Shown in pieces: positions 18,489 through 26,915 of a stretch of 64,000 bases of DNA. Each line of letters begins with the position of its first letter. Positions within the stretch are counted from its first letter, which is position 1. The stretch comes from Aquimarina aggregata (lineage in GTDB: Bacteria > Bacteroidota > Bacteroidia > Flavobacteriales > Flavobacteriaceae). Location: the NCBI RefSeq assembly GCF_001632745.1, contig NZ_LQRT01000002.1, positions 744,001-808,000 on the forward strand. The letters run 5' to 3'. The notes below the pieces were generated by a model. It searched no databases. It saw only the letters and a program-made list of their open reading frames with translations, and was not told the origin of the DNA. The translations under genes were made by a program, and so were the position numbers.

Positions 18489-19901
18489 TTAGTTGTTTAT
18501 AAGGGTAATATATAAATTGGTATATTCTTGTGCTGATCGATTCCAGGAATGATCAATTTTCATGATTTGTCTTTGTAATTTCTTATACATTTTTTCGTCC
18601 TCATAAAATCCAATAGCTCTTTTTATAGAATAACAAACATCCCAAACCAAGACCTGATCGTGACAGATTCCAAAACCACCTTCTCCTATATCTATAATGG
18701 TGTCTTTAAGACCACCAGTTCTTCTAACAATTGGCACCGACCCATAGCGTAAGGCATACATCTGATTGAGTCCACATGGTTCTACTCTTGATGGCATCAG
18801 TAAAAAATCCGCTCCAGCATAGACTATATGTGACAATTTCTCGTCATACCCAATATGTGCATGATATCGATCTGGAAATTTTTCTTTTAAAGCCCTTAAA
18901 CGATTTTCGGTCTCAGGACTACCAGAACCTAGAATAAAAATATTAACGTCTGTAGTATTTAACGATTCTTCGATAATATCTGGTAATAAATCAGCACCTT
19001 TTTCTGAAACTAATCTACCTATAAACCCAAAAAGAGGTTTATCTAAGGATAGTCCAAAACTCTCACATATCCATTTCTTATTTGCTTTTCTTCCTGAAAT
19101 TACAGAACCAACACCATAGTTTTTAATAAGCATAGGATCTGTTTCTGGGTCCCAAGTAACCGTATCAATGCCATTTAAAATACCTATACACTTTTTCTTC
19201 TCATCTCTTAATAAACCTTCTAATCCATTTGCACGTTGCTGAAGTTCTTTCATGTATGTTGGAGAAACAGTAGTAACTCTCCAAGAATTTTTTATCCCTG
19301 TTGCCAAGGGATTAATTTGATTATCCCAATCTAACAGCCCAATTTTAGAGTGATCAAAATCAGGTAAATAGTTTAATCTATCATAGGGTATTTGACCCTG
19401 ATACTGTGCATTATGTATCGTAAAAACAGTCGGGATATCTCTTATATAATAGTAGGCGTTAGCATGACTAATCATAAAAGGAATTAAACCTGTATGATGA
19501 TCATGACAATGAATAACATCTGGGATATATTGTTTATCTTTTATCCAGTCTAAAACTGCTATTTGAAAAGCCACAAAACGCTCTATTTCGTCTTTATGAC
19601 CATATACTTGTTCTCTATCCAATAACCCCGGAATGTGCACAAGATTAACAGTAAAACCTAAATCAGGGGATACAAGATTATGAATTGTATACCGATGTTC
19701 ATCATTACCTACTACTATTGTGCCAGAATATACTTCTTGTAAAGTAGCATCCTTTGTAAATTGATTATCATGAAACGGTGTAATAACGAGTACATCATTT
19801 CCTAGGTCTTTTTGATATTTTGGTAAAGCACCTACTACATCGGCAAGTCCTCCAACTTTTGCTATGGGGTAACACTCAATACTTATGTGAAGAATATTCA
19901 T
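18489..19901 (-). CDS. glgA: Glycogen (starch) synthase, ADP-glucose dependent, GT5
   Basis: This 470-residue GT5 synthase extends alpha-1,4-glucan chains using ADP-glucose. The N-terminus carries the ADP-binding 'KVGGLADVVGALP' loop with Lys15, and the C-terminal Rossmann domain carries 'GFIGRLVSEKGADLL' and 'PSRVEPCGLNQMYALRYG', which holds the catalytic Glu. It is the first gene of the glgA-glgC-glgB operon; its promoter should be in the 193 bases before 20095. Length is typical. Confidence 0.96.
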   Translation of the reverse strand: MNILHISIECYPIAKVGGLADVVGALPKYQKDLGNDVLVITPFHDNQFTKDATLQEVYSGTIVVGNDEHRYTIHNLVSPDLGFTVNLVHIPGLLDREQVYGHKDEIERFVAFQIAVLDWIKDKQYIPDVIHCHDHHTGLIPFMISHANAYYYIRDIPTVFTIHNAQYQGQIPYDRLNYLPDFDHSKIGLLDWDNQINPLATGIKNSWRVTTVSPTYMKELQQRANGLEGLLRDEKKKCIGILNGIDTVTWDPETDPMLIKNYGVGSVISGRKANKKWICESFGLSLDKPLFGFIGRLVSEKGADLLPDIIEESLNTTDVNIFILGSGSPETENRLRALKEKFPDRYHAHIGYDEKLSHIVYAGADFLLMPSRVEPCGLNQMYALRYGSVPIVRRTGGLKDTIIDIGEGGFGICHDQVLVWDVCYSIKRAIGFYEDEKMYKKLQRQIMKIDHSWNRSAQEYTNLYITLINN

Positions 19902-20094
19902 TAAAAAGGGGGTGTACTATTATGCGATTATTATCTGAATTTTAAAATCACATAAAGCTATAAAAAAGCTCCTAGAAACAACCTCTTATTCTCCTAAAAA
20001 GAAGGGTATTTAATAAAAATTTAATAAAAATATTACACAAAAAATTTGCTTTTTGCATAAATCACGAAATATTGCTAAAATTAAATAAATCACA

Positions 20095-20898
20095 TTATGC
20101 CTTGTTAAGAGAACGTAATGCTTTCTTTATGATATATTTAGTTTCTTTTGTAGCTGATTGTTTTTCCCAATCATTGCAAATCTGTTGCACCCATTCTGGT
20201 CTGGTTTTACTAGCGTCGTTTAACCAATTTCCAACAGAGTCTCTTACATATTTAGATGAATCGGATTGAAGAGCAGTTAAAAGTGGGAGTCCCTTTTCTG
20301 GGTTTTCTTTCAAATCATCTATTTTTTTTGTCCACACGCCAATTGGTCTTATGACCTCTATAGCGTATCGTCGAATATTATCATCTTTACTTGAAACCCA
20401 AGTAAGTAAAAAATTAAGTGCTTTATCTAAATTATCAATAATAAGGTCTTTTGTAGCAAAAATTGCAACTTCTCTAACTCCAAAATGTGAATCACCAGCG
20501 TATTGCTCTATTACCCTTAATCTATTTATAATTTCTGTTTCTTGCATTGCAGCCCAATATGTTGCCCAACATCTAGGCACATCAGAAATATGATTCGAAA
20601 GATACTCAAATATAGACTGATCAGTAGATAATTGCATAAACGTAAGTCCAATTATTTTGGTATTTGTATTTGCTGTAGGTTTTTTTTGTGCCGAAATAGC
20701 TTCATAAAAGCTATCATACCAATGACTCTTATCTAAATCTTTTAAAATCAATTTTACTAATTTTAATTGATCAACAGCTAACCATTCGATTAGATTTGCA
20801 GTTTCTATTTTTCCTTGATTAAGATAATCAATGACCTCTTGATCAAGATTATTAAAACTACGAGCTCCTTTTCTATTTTGGATATGTTCGGGAATCAT
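20095..20898 (-). CDS. HEAT-repeat DNA alkylation repair protein (AlkC/AlkD-like)
   Basis: This 267-residue, all-helical protein is built from HEAT-like repeats. The segments 'DSHFGVREVAIFATKDLI', 'DDNIRRYAIEVIRPIGVW' and 'DSSKYVRDSVGNWLNDASK' are characteristic of the AlkC/AlkD family of base-excision glycosylases that remove alkylated purines without base flipping. It has no signal peptide and stands alone, with a candidate -7 promoter element 32 bases upstream of the ATG. A non-enzymatic HEAT scaffold is possible; the catalytic residues are not certain from sequence. Confidence 0.72.
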   Translation of the reverse strand: MIPEHIQNRKGARSFNNLDQEVIDYLNQGKIETANLIEWLAVDQLKLVKLILKDLDKSHWYDSFYEAISAQKKPTANTNTKIIGLTFMQLSTDQSIFEYLSNHISDVPRCWATYWAAMQETEIINRLRVIEQYAGDSHFGVREVAIFATKDLIIDNLDKALNFLLTWVSSKDDNIRRYAIEVIRPIGVWTKKIDDLKENPEKGLPLLTALQSDSSKYVRDSVGNWLNDASKTRPEWVQQICNDWEKQSATKETKYIIKKALRSLNKA

Positions 20899-20929
20899 AA
20901 GTGATTTATTATTGCAAATATTGGCGTAT

Positions 20930-20937
20930 CAAATGTA
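20930..20937 (-). promoter_or_regulatory. Candidate -7 element for the HEAT-repeat gene
   Basis: On the minus strand these bases read TACATTTG, an exact match to the Bacteroidota -7 consensus TAnnTTTG, placed to give a leader of roughly 25-30 bases. I do not see a good -33 element. Confidence 0.4.
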
Positions 20938-20983
20938 GTTAAATCATAGGGAACACCATATACTATGAATTTTACAAATTGCA

Positions 20984-21012
20984 ACACTCTCTCCTAATTA
21001 CAGAGAGAGTGT
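20984..21012 (-). terminator. Hairpin downstream of the 21033 lipoprotein gene
   Basis: A perfect 10-bp stem (20984-20993 with 21003-21012, ACACTCTCTC arm) with a 9-base loop lies 20 bases past the lipoprotein stop. The following T-richness is modest, so termination strength is uncertain. Confidence 0.55.
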
Positions 21013-21032
21013 GTGTTAGTTTAAGTGTACCT

Positions 21033-21425
21033 TTATTCTTCAAATTGATTAAAGGCATCAAAATGATACATTTGGATTGATTCTGGCTTTATAATATTAA
21101 ATACTGCAGCAGCATCTTGGTTTTTGGTTAGATCCTCTGCTGCTGCTTTAGCAGATTTCATATCATTCCAATATACAATATCTACATATTTACCATCTCC
21201 ATTACTTGCTGTTGTTCGTTCTACAAATCCATGATACAATTTCACAATATCATTTAATGAGGCTAATGCTGTTTTTACATCCTCTTTTGAATACCCTGGA
21301 TAGGCTTCAAATAATACGACTTCTACTACTTTTGGTGTTGTTTTCATTGACGAATTGTTTTGATCAGGTTTTGTGGTACAATTAAATAATAAGTTTACCA
21401 TGATTACTAAAATTAACTTGTTCAT
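21033..21425 (-). CDS. Lipoprotein with a dimeric alpha/beta-barrel (ABM-like) domain
   Basis: This ~130-residue protein starts with a lipoprotein signal peptide ('MNKLILVIMVNLLFNC'), with Cys16 as the lipidated residue. The mature part has the pattern of a small ferredoxin-like alpha/beta domain such as antibiotic-biosynthesis monooxygenase or EthD-like proteins ('VVLFEAYPGYSKEDVKTAL' and 'DIVYWNDMKSAKAAAEDL'). No enzymatic role can be assigned. An in-frame ATG six codons upstream was rejected because the downstream Met gives a clean signal peptide. Two inverted repeats and a -7-like element lie just upstream. Confidence 0.68.
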   Translation of the reverse strand: MNKLILVIMVNLLFNCTTKPDQNNSSMKTTPKVVEVVLFEAYPGYSKEDVKTALASLNDIVKLYHGFVERTTASNGDGKYVDIVYWNDMKSAKAAAEDLTKNQDAAAVFNIIKPESIQMYHFDAFNQFEE

Positions 21426-21438
21426 GAGTATTGATTTT

Positions 21439-21456
21439 AACATAGCTAACTATGTT
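21439..21456. promoter_or_regulatory. Inverted repeat near the start of the lipoprotein transcript
   Basis: AACATAG-CTAA-CTATGTT is a perfect 7-bp-arm palindrome between the candidate -7 element and the lipoprotein gene, overlapping the expected transcription start. It is a candidate repressor site. Confidence 0.4.
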
Positions 21457-21461
21457 TTCAT

Positions 21462-21469
21462 CAAAACTA
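21462..21469 (-). promoter_or_regulatory. Candidate -7 element for the lipoprotein gene
   Basis: On the minus strand this reads TAGTTTTG, matching TAnnTTTG. It is flanked by inverted repeats at 21439-21456 and 21481-21496. Confidence 0.4.
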
Positions 21470-21480
21470 AAACCTGTCTA

Positions 21481-21496
21481 TGACAACCTTATGTCA
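21481..21496. promoter_or_regulatory. Palindrome TGACA-N6-TGTCA, candidate operator
   Basis: This perfect 5-bp-arm inverted repeat lies where the -33 region of the lipoprotein promoter is expected, just past the stop codon of the WYL regulator gene. It could be that regulator's site; that is inference from position only. Confidence 0.35.
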
Positions 21497-21506
21497 GTAG
21501 TATTTT

Positions 21507-22211
21507 TTATTGAGAAGAAGATGATGAATTATACATTTCTGTCCATCTTTTATAGTAATCCTCTAATGTAAATGCTTGTGGCGGAAAAAATTCTTGAGTT
21601 TCAATAAGATTAATAATACGATCGGTTCTAAATTCGCGGTAATCTTTTCTTAATCTACAATACGCGATCATTACCCATACGTTATTAGTAAAATATGCTC
21701 CGAGTGGTTCTACTCTTCTTTTGGTAAATTGTTTAGATGCCGCAGTATATTGAATTTCTAAAACTCTAAAATCAGTTATTGCTTGCTGTATTACAGATAG
21801 GGTATTACTAGGGTTATCTTTGGTTCTAGTATAGGTAAAAATTCTTTGCTCGAGAATTTCTAGTTTTTCTTTTTGCGTAGTTTTAAGTACAGCAATAACC
21901 TTATCAATCGCTTCTTTGTATTCGTTTATTAAGGATTGATCGTTATTTGTATTAATAATTTTAGCTGCCGTTAATAAGGCGTTGGCTTCTTTCTCTGTAA
22001 ACATAACCGGGGGTAAGGAATATCCGTCAACAAGAAAATATCCTGTTCCCGCCTCTGCACCTATTGGTACGCCAGCATCAGTTAATGCTTGCATATCCCG
22101 ATAAATAGTTCGTAAACTAACCTCAAACTTATCTGCGAGTTCTGCTGCTTGAACCACTTTTTTTGATTGTAACTTCACCAATATAGCAGTTAATCGATGT
22201 AAACGCTTCAT
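21507..22211 (-). CDS. WYL-domain transcriptional regulator (YafY/DeoR-type HTH)
   Basis: This 234-residue regulator has an N-terminal winged helix ('RLTAILVKLQSKKVVQAAEL', then 'LRTIYRDMQALTDAGVPIGA') and a C-terminal WYL domain ('LEIQYTAASKQFTKRRVEPLG' region, then 'WVMIAYCRLRKDYREFRTDRI') that senses a ligand or nucleic acid. It starts 3 bases after the antiporter stop, so the two form an operon. Candidate targets are the downstream lipoprotein promoter with its palindromes, and its own operon. Confidence 0.9.
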   Translation of the reverse strand: MKRLHRLTAILVKLQSKKVVQAAELADKFEVSLRTIYRDMQALTDAGVPIGAEAGTGYFLVDGYSLPPVMFTEKEANALLTAAKIINTNNDQSLINEYKEAIDKVIAVLKTTQKEKLEILEQRIFTYTRTKDNPSNTLSVIQQAITDFRVLEIQYTAASKQFTKRRVEPLGAYFTNNVWVMIAYCRLRKDYREFRTDRIINLIETQEFFPPQAFTLEDYYKRWTEMYNSSSSSQ

Positions 22212-22214
22212 TAC

Positions 22215-23534
22215 TTACTCTATTTCATTTTCGTCTGGTGAGCTTTTAGTTTCATCAAGTTCACTAAGATCTGTTGCATTATTAATAAAATACTCGGTCT
22301 CTTCGTTTGTATCCTCTTTAGATTCAATACTTTCTAAATCTTCTGGTGGATTTAATTTCTTATCTCTAATCATACCTCCTGTCATAATTAGACTCGTTCC
22401 TATGATAACAAACAATAGTATTCCTGGTTCAAAACCTTCTACCATTGCTTCTGCAGGTATTGCATAAAATAATAACACTGTAATTAACCCTCTAGGTGCT
22501 ATAAATACCTGTGGCGAAATATCTTTACCTAAAAAAAGACGAAGTAAACCATAACGAATAGCATAAATAGAAATTAATATTAAAAGACTAATTAAAGTCA
22601 CTTTTAAACTTAACAGCGATGATAAAACAATTGTAATTCCAAAAATAACAAAGAACAACGTACGAACAACAAAAGCTGTTTCTGCAGTAATTACATGTAA
22701 CTCATGATAAATAGATTTAGCCTTTTCAAAATCCAAATATTGTCTTAGTTGTCCTTGAAAAAACAATTTCATATTTGCAATCACTAAACCAAAGATTAAA
22801 ATTATGATTAAAGATGATAAATGCATTTTCTTTCCTAGGGCATAAAGTAATAACAGTACTGCTATTAATAGAAATAACTTTACCTGGCTTTTAATTTTTT
22901 GGAATATTAAAATAATAGCATAACTAGCGATCAATGAAATCACTATTGTTAGAATAAGGTTTAAAAAAAAGCCTCCTACCCCTGCATCCTCTGCAGGATT
23001 TAACCTTCCGGTTAAAAAATAAAAGAGCATAATTCCTAAAATATCTGAGAACGTACTTTCATAAATATGAAACTCCTTTTTAGCTTCTTTAAGACCTGAT
23101 ACACTAGGTATAATAATTGCGCTAGATAATATGGATAATGGTGTTGCATACAACCAGGCAGATTGCATACTCATGTCTTTTACTAAAGCCTTTAGAATTA
23201 CCGCTGCAATAAAGGTCGATGCAACTAGCCCTATCAATGCTATTGCTAAAGACTTAAGAATTGGCATCAATTTATCACTTTTAAGCTCTAGCTCTAGTGC
23301 CGCTTCTAATACAATCATAATCAAACCAACAATACCTAATACTTCGAGCATAGGCGTAAAAAAGGTTGTCTCACCACCAAACGCTTTAAGAATATACTGT
23401 ACAACTATTCCTAATATAATTAACAACAATACAGCGGGTACATTGGTTTTTTTGGCAACACCATTAAATATAAAAGATAATATTATAGTTAATGAAATCC
23501 CAATGATTACATTATAAGAAGAAAAAATTTCCAT
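22215..23534 (-). CDS. Monovalent cation:proton antiporter, CPA family
   Basis: This 439-residue membrane protein has about 12 hydrophobic segments in the CPA1/NhaP-like arrangement: an N-terminal pair, a 'LLIILGIVVQYI' helix, a 'VLEAALELELKSDKL' acidic segment, and 'APRGLITVLLFYAIPAEAM' near the C-terminus. The last ~50 residues are an acidic cytoplasmic tail. It exchanges Na+ or K+ for protons across the inner membrane. It is co-transcribed with the WYL regulator, which suggests control by a cellular signal. Ion specificity cannot be read here. Confidence 0.88.
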   Translation of the reverse strand: MEIFSSYNVIIGISLTIILSFIFNGVAKKTNVPAVLLLIILGIVVQYILKAFGGETTFFTPMLEVLGIVGLIMIVLEAALELELKSDKLMPILKSLAIALIGLVASTFIAAVILKALVKDMSMQSAWLYATPLSILSSAIIIPSVSGLKEAKKEFHIYESTFSDILGIMLFYFLTGRLNPAEDAGVGGFFLNLILTIVISLIASYAIILIFQKIKSQVKLFLLIAVLLLLYALGKKMHLSSLIIILIFGLVIANMKLFFQGQLRQYLDFEKAKSIYHELHVITAETAFVVRTLFFVIFGITIVLSSLLSLKVTLISLLILISIYAIRYGLLRLFLGKDISPQVFIAPRGLITVLLFYAIPAEAMVEGFEPGILLFVIIGTSLIMTGGMIRDKKLNPPEDLESIESKEDTNEETEYFINNATDLSELDETKSSPDENEIE

Positions 23535-23778
23535 GAGTAGGTTTAAGGTTGATTATGTTATTTGATATAGATCTTTTAACGATTGAAAAGATAGTAAATT
23601 ATTTTAACCTTAAAAATATAGCTATGCGGTATTATTCAACAACAATCAAAGGGCAAACAAAAAATTAAGACTTAAAAAATAAAATAACAATATGAAAAAA
23701 AGCTAAAGAACTAACTTATAATGAACTGATTAAAACCTTACACTAAGATTAAAAAATAACACTTTTTTAACGTGTTAC

Positions 23779-23794
23779 GGTGACTTTTATCACC
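23779..23794. promoter_or_regulatory. Palindrome GGTGA-N6-TCACC upstream of the small transcription unit
   Basis: A 5-bp-arm inverted repeat sits about 22 bases upstream of the TAACTTTG element, over the expected -33 region. It may be a regulator site; short palindromes can also occur by chance. Confidence 0.3.
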
Positions 23795-23816
23795 AAAAAG
23801 AGATGCTGTTCTTCTA

Positions 23817-23824
23817 TAACTTTG
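23817..23824 (+). promoter_or_regulatory. Candidate -7 element of a small RNA or small-protein gene
   Basis: TAACTTTG matches the Bacteroidota TAnnTTTG consensus. Transcription would begin near 23830, about 20 bases before the 32-codon ORF, and could run to the hairpin at 24014-24048, giving an RNA of about 220 bases. Confidence 0.5.
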
Positions 23825-23850
23825 TTTTTATAAGATTAAAAAAAAATATT

Positions 23851-23949
23851 ATGAAAAACTTTTACTCAAATTTTAGATTAGATCTAACAACAGTTATGAA
23901 ATTTTTAAAAACTCTTCCAGCTTCGTCTGCATATGCAATACAGCGATAA
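23851..23949 (+). CDS. Putative 32-residue small protein or leader peptide
   Basis: ATG AAA AAC opens a 32-codon frame, with polar residues first and then 'FLKTLPASSAYAIQR' at the end. It has no recognised domain and no signal peptide. It lies between a good -7 element and a strong terminator, and the ~65 bases after its stop are unexplained, so it may instead be the 5' part of a small regulatory RNA. Real translation is uncertain. Confidence 0.35.
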   Translation: MKNFYSNFRLDLTTVMKFLKTLPASSAYAIQR

Positions 23950-24013
23950 AAAGTTTTACAAATGAATGACATAATTAGTGATTCCAAATTATTAATTTGG
24001 AAAGTAAAAATTT

Positions 24014-24048
24014 AAAAAGCGAAATACTACTTAGTAATTTCGCTTTTT
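24014..24048 (+). terminator. Rho-independent terminator of the small transcription unit
   Basis: A long stem, AAAAAGCGAAAT paired with ATTTCGCTTTTT and extended inward by ACTA/TAGT with one bulged A, closes on a very short loop and ends in a T-run (TTTTTATTTTC). It is a classic intrinsic terminator on the plus strand. Confidence 0.8.
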
Positions 24049-24180
24049 ATTTTCTTCGAAAATCTATTAGAAATGTTTGACTACTTTCAAGTTTCATCTT
24101 CAAAATTTCACCTTAATAAATATTTAACGTAATCTCACTCAAAAAACTATACTTTTAATAGCCGTATTAAAAAACTAATA

Positions 24181-25062
24181 ATGTCTAATCAAGGTTTAAT
24201 TATAGAAGAAAGAAGTCGTGACATAGGTGACTTTTTAGTAGGTAGATTGATTCCCTTTAGAAAGAAAAGAATGGTAGGTCCCTTTATATTTATTGATCAT
24301 ATGGGGCCAACAACTATAAAAAAAGGGCATTACATGGATGTAGATCAGCATCCACATATTGGACTGTCTACATTAACATATATGCTTGATGGCGAACTAA
24401 TGCATAAAGATAGTATTGGTACACATCAACGTATTTCTCCAGGATCTGTAAATTGGATGGTAGCCGGTAAAGGTGTTACTCATACAGAACGTACACCAAA
24501 TGATCTAAGGGATGGTTCTGAATTCATCGCCCATGGGTATCAAATATGGGTAGCCTTGCCAAAAGAACTAGAAGATATAGCTCCAGAGTTTCATCATATC
24601 AATGCTTCGGATTTACCTAGTTGGAAAGATAAAGAAACTACGTTTCGTTTAATTGCGGGCACAGGTTATGGTAAAACCTCTCCTCTACCTGTTCATTCGG
24701 AATTATTTATGATTGAAATCAAATCTAAAACAGCCTACGAATTAGAAATCAAGGGTCAGTTGCGAGGTGAGATAGGCATCTGTATAGTAAAAGGCGCTAT
24801 TGTTGCTTGTAATGATCGTATTGAAAAGGGAAACATGTTAGTATCTAAAACAGAAGATAGTTGTGCGATAACTTTAGAACCTAATACACATATTCTATTG
24901 TTTGGAGGCATACCATTTCCTGAAGAACGGCACATCTACTGGAATTTTGTTTCAACGAGCAAAGACAAAATAGAAACAGCCAAACAACGCTGGAAAAATC
25001 ACGAATTTCCGATAGTTAAAGGAGATGATACTTATGTACCTTTACCAGAAATAGGTTTTTAA
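24181..25062 (+). CDS. Pirin family protein (bicupin)
   Basis: This 293-residue cupin protein has the pirin metal site: His57 and His59 in 'QHPHIGL', and His101 and Glu103 in 'GVTHTERT', with 'RLIPFRKKRMVGPFIFIDH' before them. Some pirins oxidise quercetin; others are redox-sensitive regulators. The function here is unknown, but all four metal ligands are present. Its 3' end overlaps the convergent 25059 gene by 4 bases. Confidence 0.93.
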   Translation: MSNQGLIIEERSRDIGDFLVGRLIPFRKKRMVGPFIFIDHMGPTTIKKGHYMDVDQHPHIGLSTLTYMLDGELMHKDSIGTHQRISPGSVNWMVAGKGVTHTERTPNDLRDGSEFIAHGYQIWVALPKELEDIAPEFHHINASDLPSWKDKETTFRLIAGTGYGKTSPLPVHSELFMIEIKSKTAYELEIKGQLRGEIGICIVKGAIVACNDRIEKGNMLVSKTEDSCAITLEPNTHILLFGGIPFPEERHIYWNFVSTSKDKIETAKQRWKNHEFPIVKGDDTYVPLPEIGF

Positions 25063-25661
25063 ACCAATTCTCTACGTAATTCGTTTAGTGAGATTGTACT
25101 GTTTATTAATCTAGTCACCACTTCTTCTCTAAACTCTTCAAGATCTTCATAATCATAATATTTTGCCCATTTATGATTTTCCAAAAGGTTTTTTATTTGT
25201 TTGATAAGCTTACGGGTAGCATCTGCAGAGCGCAATACAGCTATATTATCATATGCCGGATTATCCTTATGCATATAACTTACTTTCTTTGTCTCAAAAT
25301 CTACAGAAATATAGTAAGCATCGATATCCGGGTCTAAGTTTTCTCTAAAATCTGCCCAATCTGCATACCCAAGTCTTAGATCATCAATCTCTGCAGGAAA
25401 ATCTGAAACTAAACGCCATTGGCATTTTGCTGCTCTTCCCCAATGGTTAGACATTCTATAGACACCATGTTTTGTATAATAATAGGTGCTCCCTGATTCA
25501 CTTCGGTAATTAGGTTTTCTTTTTCTAATTTCCCATAATGGCGCACCTTTAAACACACAATATGTCTTATTAAAAAAGTTATAGCGCGTATATACCTTAA
25601 CAGTTTCCTTTTCTTGATGTTCCAATGTCTTGTATTTTTTTCCCGCTGGCAAAGAAATCAC
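25059..25661 (-). CDS. Conserved hypothetical protein
   Basis: I do not recognise this 200-residue protein. It has no signal peptide or membrane segment and is rich in aromatic and charged residues ('YTRYNFFNKTYCVFKGAPLW', 'GVYRMSNHWGRAAKCQW'). The C-terminal ~60 residues look helical ('ATRKLIKQIKNLLENHKW'). It is convergent with pirin with a 4-base overlap, and its codon use matches its neighbours, so it is probably a real gene. Confidence 0.6.
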   Translation of the reverse strand: MISLPAGKKYKTLEHQEKETVKVYTRYNFFNKTYCVFKGAPLWEIRKRKPNYRSESGSTYYYTKHGVYRMSNHWGRAAKCQWRLVSDFPAEIDDLRLGYADWADFRENLDPDIDAYYISVDFETKKVSYMHKDNPAYDNIAVLRSADATRKLIKQIKNLLENHKWAKYYDYEDLEEFREEVVTRLINSTISLNELRRELV

Positions 25662-25861
25662 AATTTATTGAAAAAGTAAAAACAAGTTTTTAACATTGTA
25701 TTATGAAGAGCGTTTTTAAATCAAATATGATTCAACTTACACATAGTATTTAAATAGTCTTTTATACCTTCTCATAATTTAAAATAAACAAATATGAGGA
25801 AATTCCTACACAACCATTTAAAAGGAATCAAGCAGTAATATAACAATTAATTTTGATCCTC

Positions 25862-26770
25862 TTATTTATTAAGGTCAAAGCGATACGTTGCCCCAATTCT
25901 TACAAAAAGGTTTCCTGTCATTTCTGGATTAAGTTGATTACGATCATCTCCAAACTCAAATGCCGAAACACGAATAGGCAATGTATCATTTTCCTGAAAA
26001 ACTTCATATGAAGCTGTTGAATATCCTCCTTGTAATTGTACCAATATGCTATTATCTAAAAAACTATGTTGTACATAAGGCCCCAGCTCTATATTTGACA
26101 TTTGCGCATATAACCTTGGTGCATTATCTTGACGTTCTAAACTAAATGATCGCACAAAGGCTTGAAACCCTAAACCAATAGCTACAGCGTCATTAAAACG
26201 ATGATTAACATCGGCATTAATTGGTAAGCTAGCCGAAACCTCCCATTTTTTATTTTCGCTTAAATGATAAAGGCCTAAAATCGGTGTTAAAAAAGTACCA
26301 AAGCCTTCACTACTGGCATATGCACCAATACGGTATTGCATGTGGTCATTTTTTTGATATTTTAAAAGTGCCAATCCACCAAAAAATAGATGATCACCAT
26401 CTGTATGTAAATCCTGACTAGCAATTTTAGGTAAAAACACATAAGTCCCTGTCCATTTATCACTATGTTTAATATTAAACCCTGCTTTAAGCGTTATATT
26501 TTTTAAACTTGTTGATGCTGCATTTGGTAATAAATCTAAGGTATGTTGGGTGTAATCGACTCCTGTGACAATTACTAATTTATCATTAATTTTTATAGGA
26601 TAGGTTACATTTATATCTAGTAAAGACACATTAGTCTCTTCATCACTATTATCAAAAGAAGCATTAAGAATAGAGCCGTAATTAACTTTTACAAGATCTA
26701 TATAATCCTGGGCTACCAATAGTTGAGAAAAAAATAAAGCAATGAAAATTGTACACAATCTGTTTATCAT
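25862..26770 (-). CDS. Outer-membrane beta-barrel protein (DUF6268-like)
   Basis: The 302-residue protein has a signal peptide ending 'LLVAQ' (about residue 20) followed by alternating amphipathic strands with glycine- and aromatic-rich turns, ending in 'IGATYRFDLNK'. The pattern ('TYPIKINDKLVIVTGVDYT', 'LALLKYQKNDHMQYRIGAYA') fits the DUF6268 family of outer-membrane proteins. Function and cargo are unknown. It is monocistronic. Confidence 0.65.
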   Translation of the reverse strand: MINRLCTIFIALFFSQLLVAQDYIDLVKVNYGSILNASFDNSDEETNVSLLDINVTYPIKINDKLVIVTGVDYTQHTLDLLPNAASTSLKNITLKAGFNIKHSDKWTGTYVFLPKIASQDLHTDGDHLFFGGLALLKYQKNDHMQYRIGAYASSEGFGTFLTPILGLYHLSENKKWEVSASLPINADVNHRFNDAVAIGLGFQAFVRSFSLERQDNAPRLYAQMSNIELGPYVQHSFLDNSILVQLQGGYSTASYEVFQENDTLPIRVSAFEFGDDRNQLNPEMTGNLFVRIGATYRFDLNK

Positions 26771-26860
26771 ACAAGGTTTTATAAATTTATAGTTTGTTTT
26801 ATATCAGCAAGTATACAATTATTCTTTTATACTTTACAATACTGTTTTTCTAAATATAAA

Positions 26861-26886
26861 ACGCCCCAGCAGTATGCAAAGGGCGT
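26861..26886 (-). terminator. Terminator of the metzincin protease gene
   Basis: ACGCCC (26861-26866) pairs with GGGCGT (26881-26886), and the minus-strand RNA continues into a T-rich tail. It lies 30 bases after the protease stop. Confidence 0.65.
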
Positions 26887-26915
26887 CTTTTAAATAAAAT
26901 CTAATTAACAACACA

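Larger units (their letters stand above)
23535..24180. other. Intergenic region holding a compact promoter-ORF-terminator unit
   Basis: Between the divergent antiporter and pirin genes, 646 bases carry no long ORF. The right half holds a short self-contained plus-strand transcription unit (-7 element 23817, 32-codon ORF 23851, hairpin terminator 24014). The left half is AT-rich and probably holds the antiporter promoter; I see no further element there. Confidence 0.5.
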
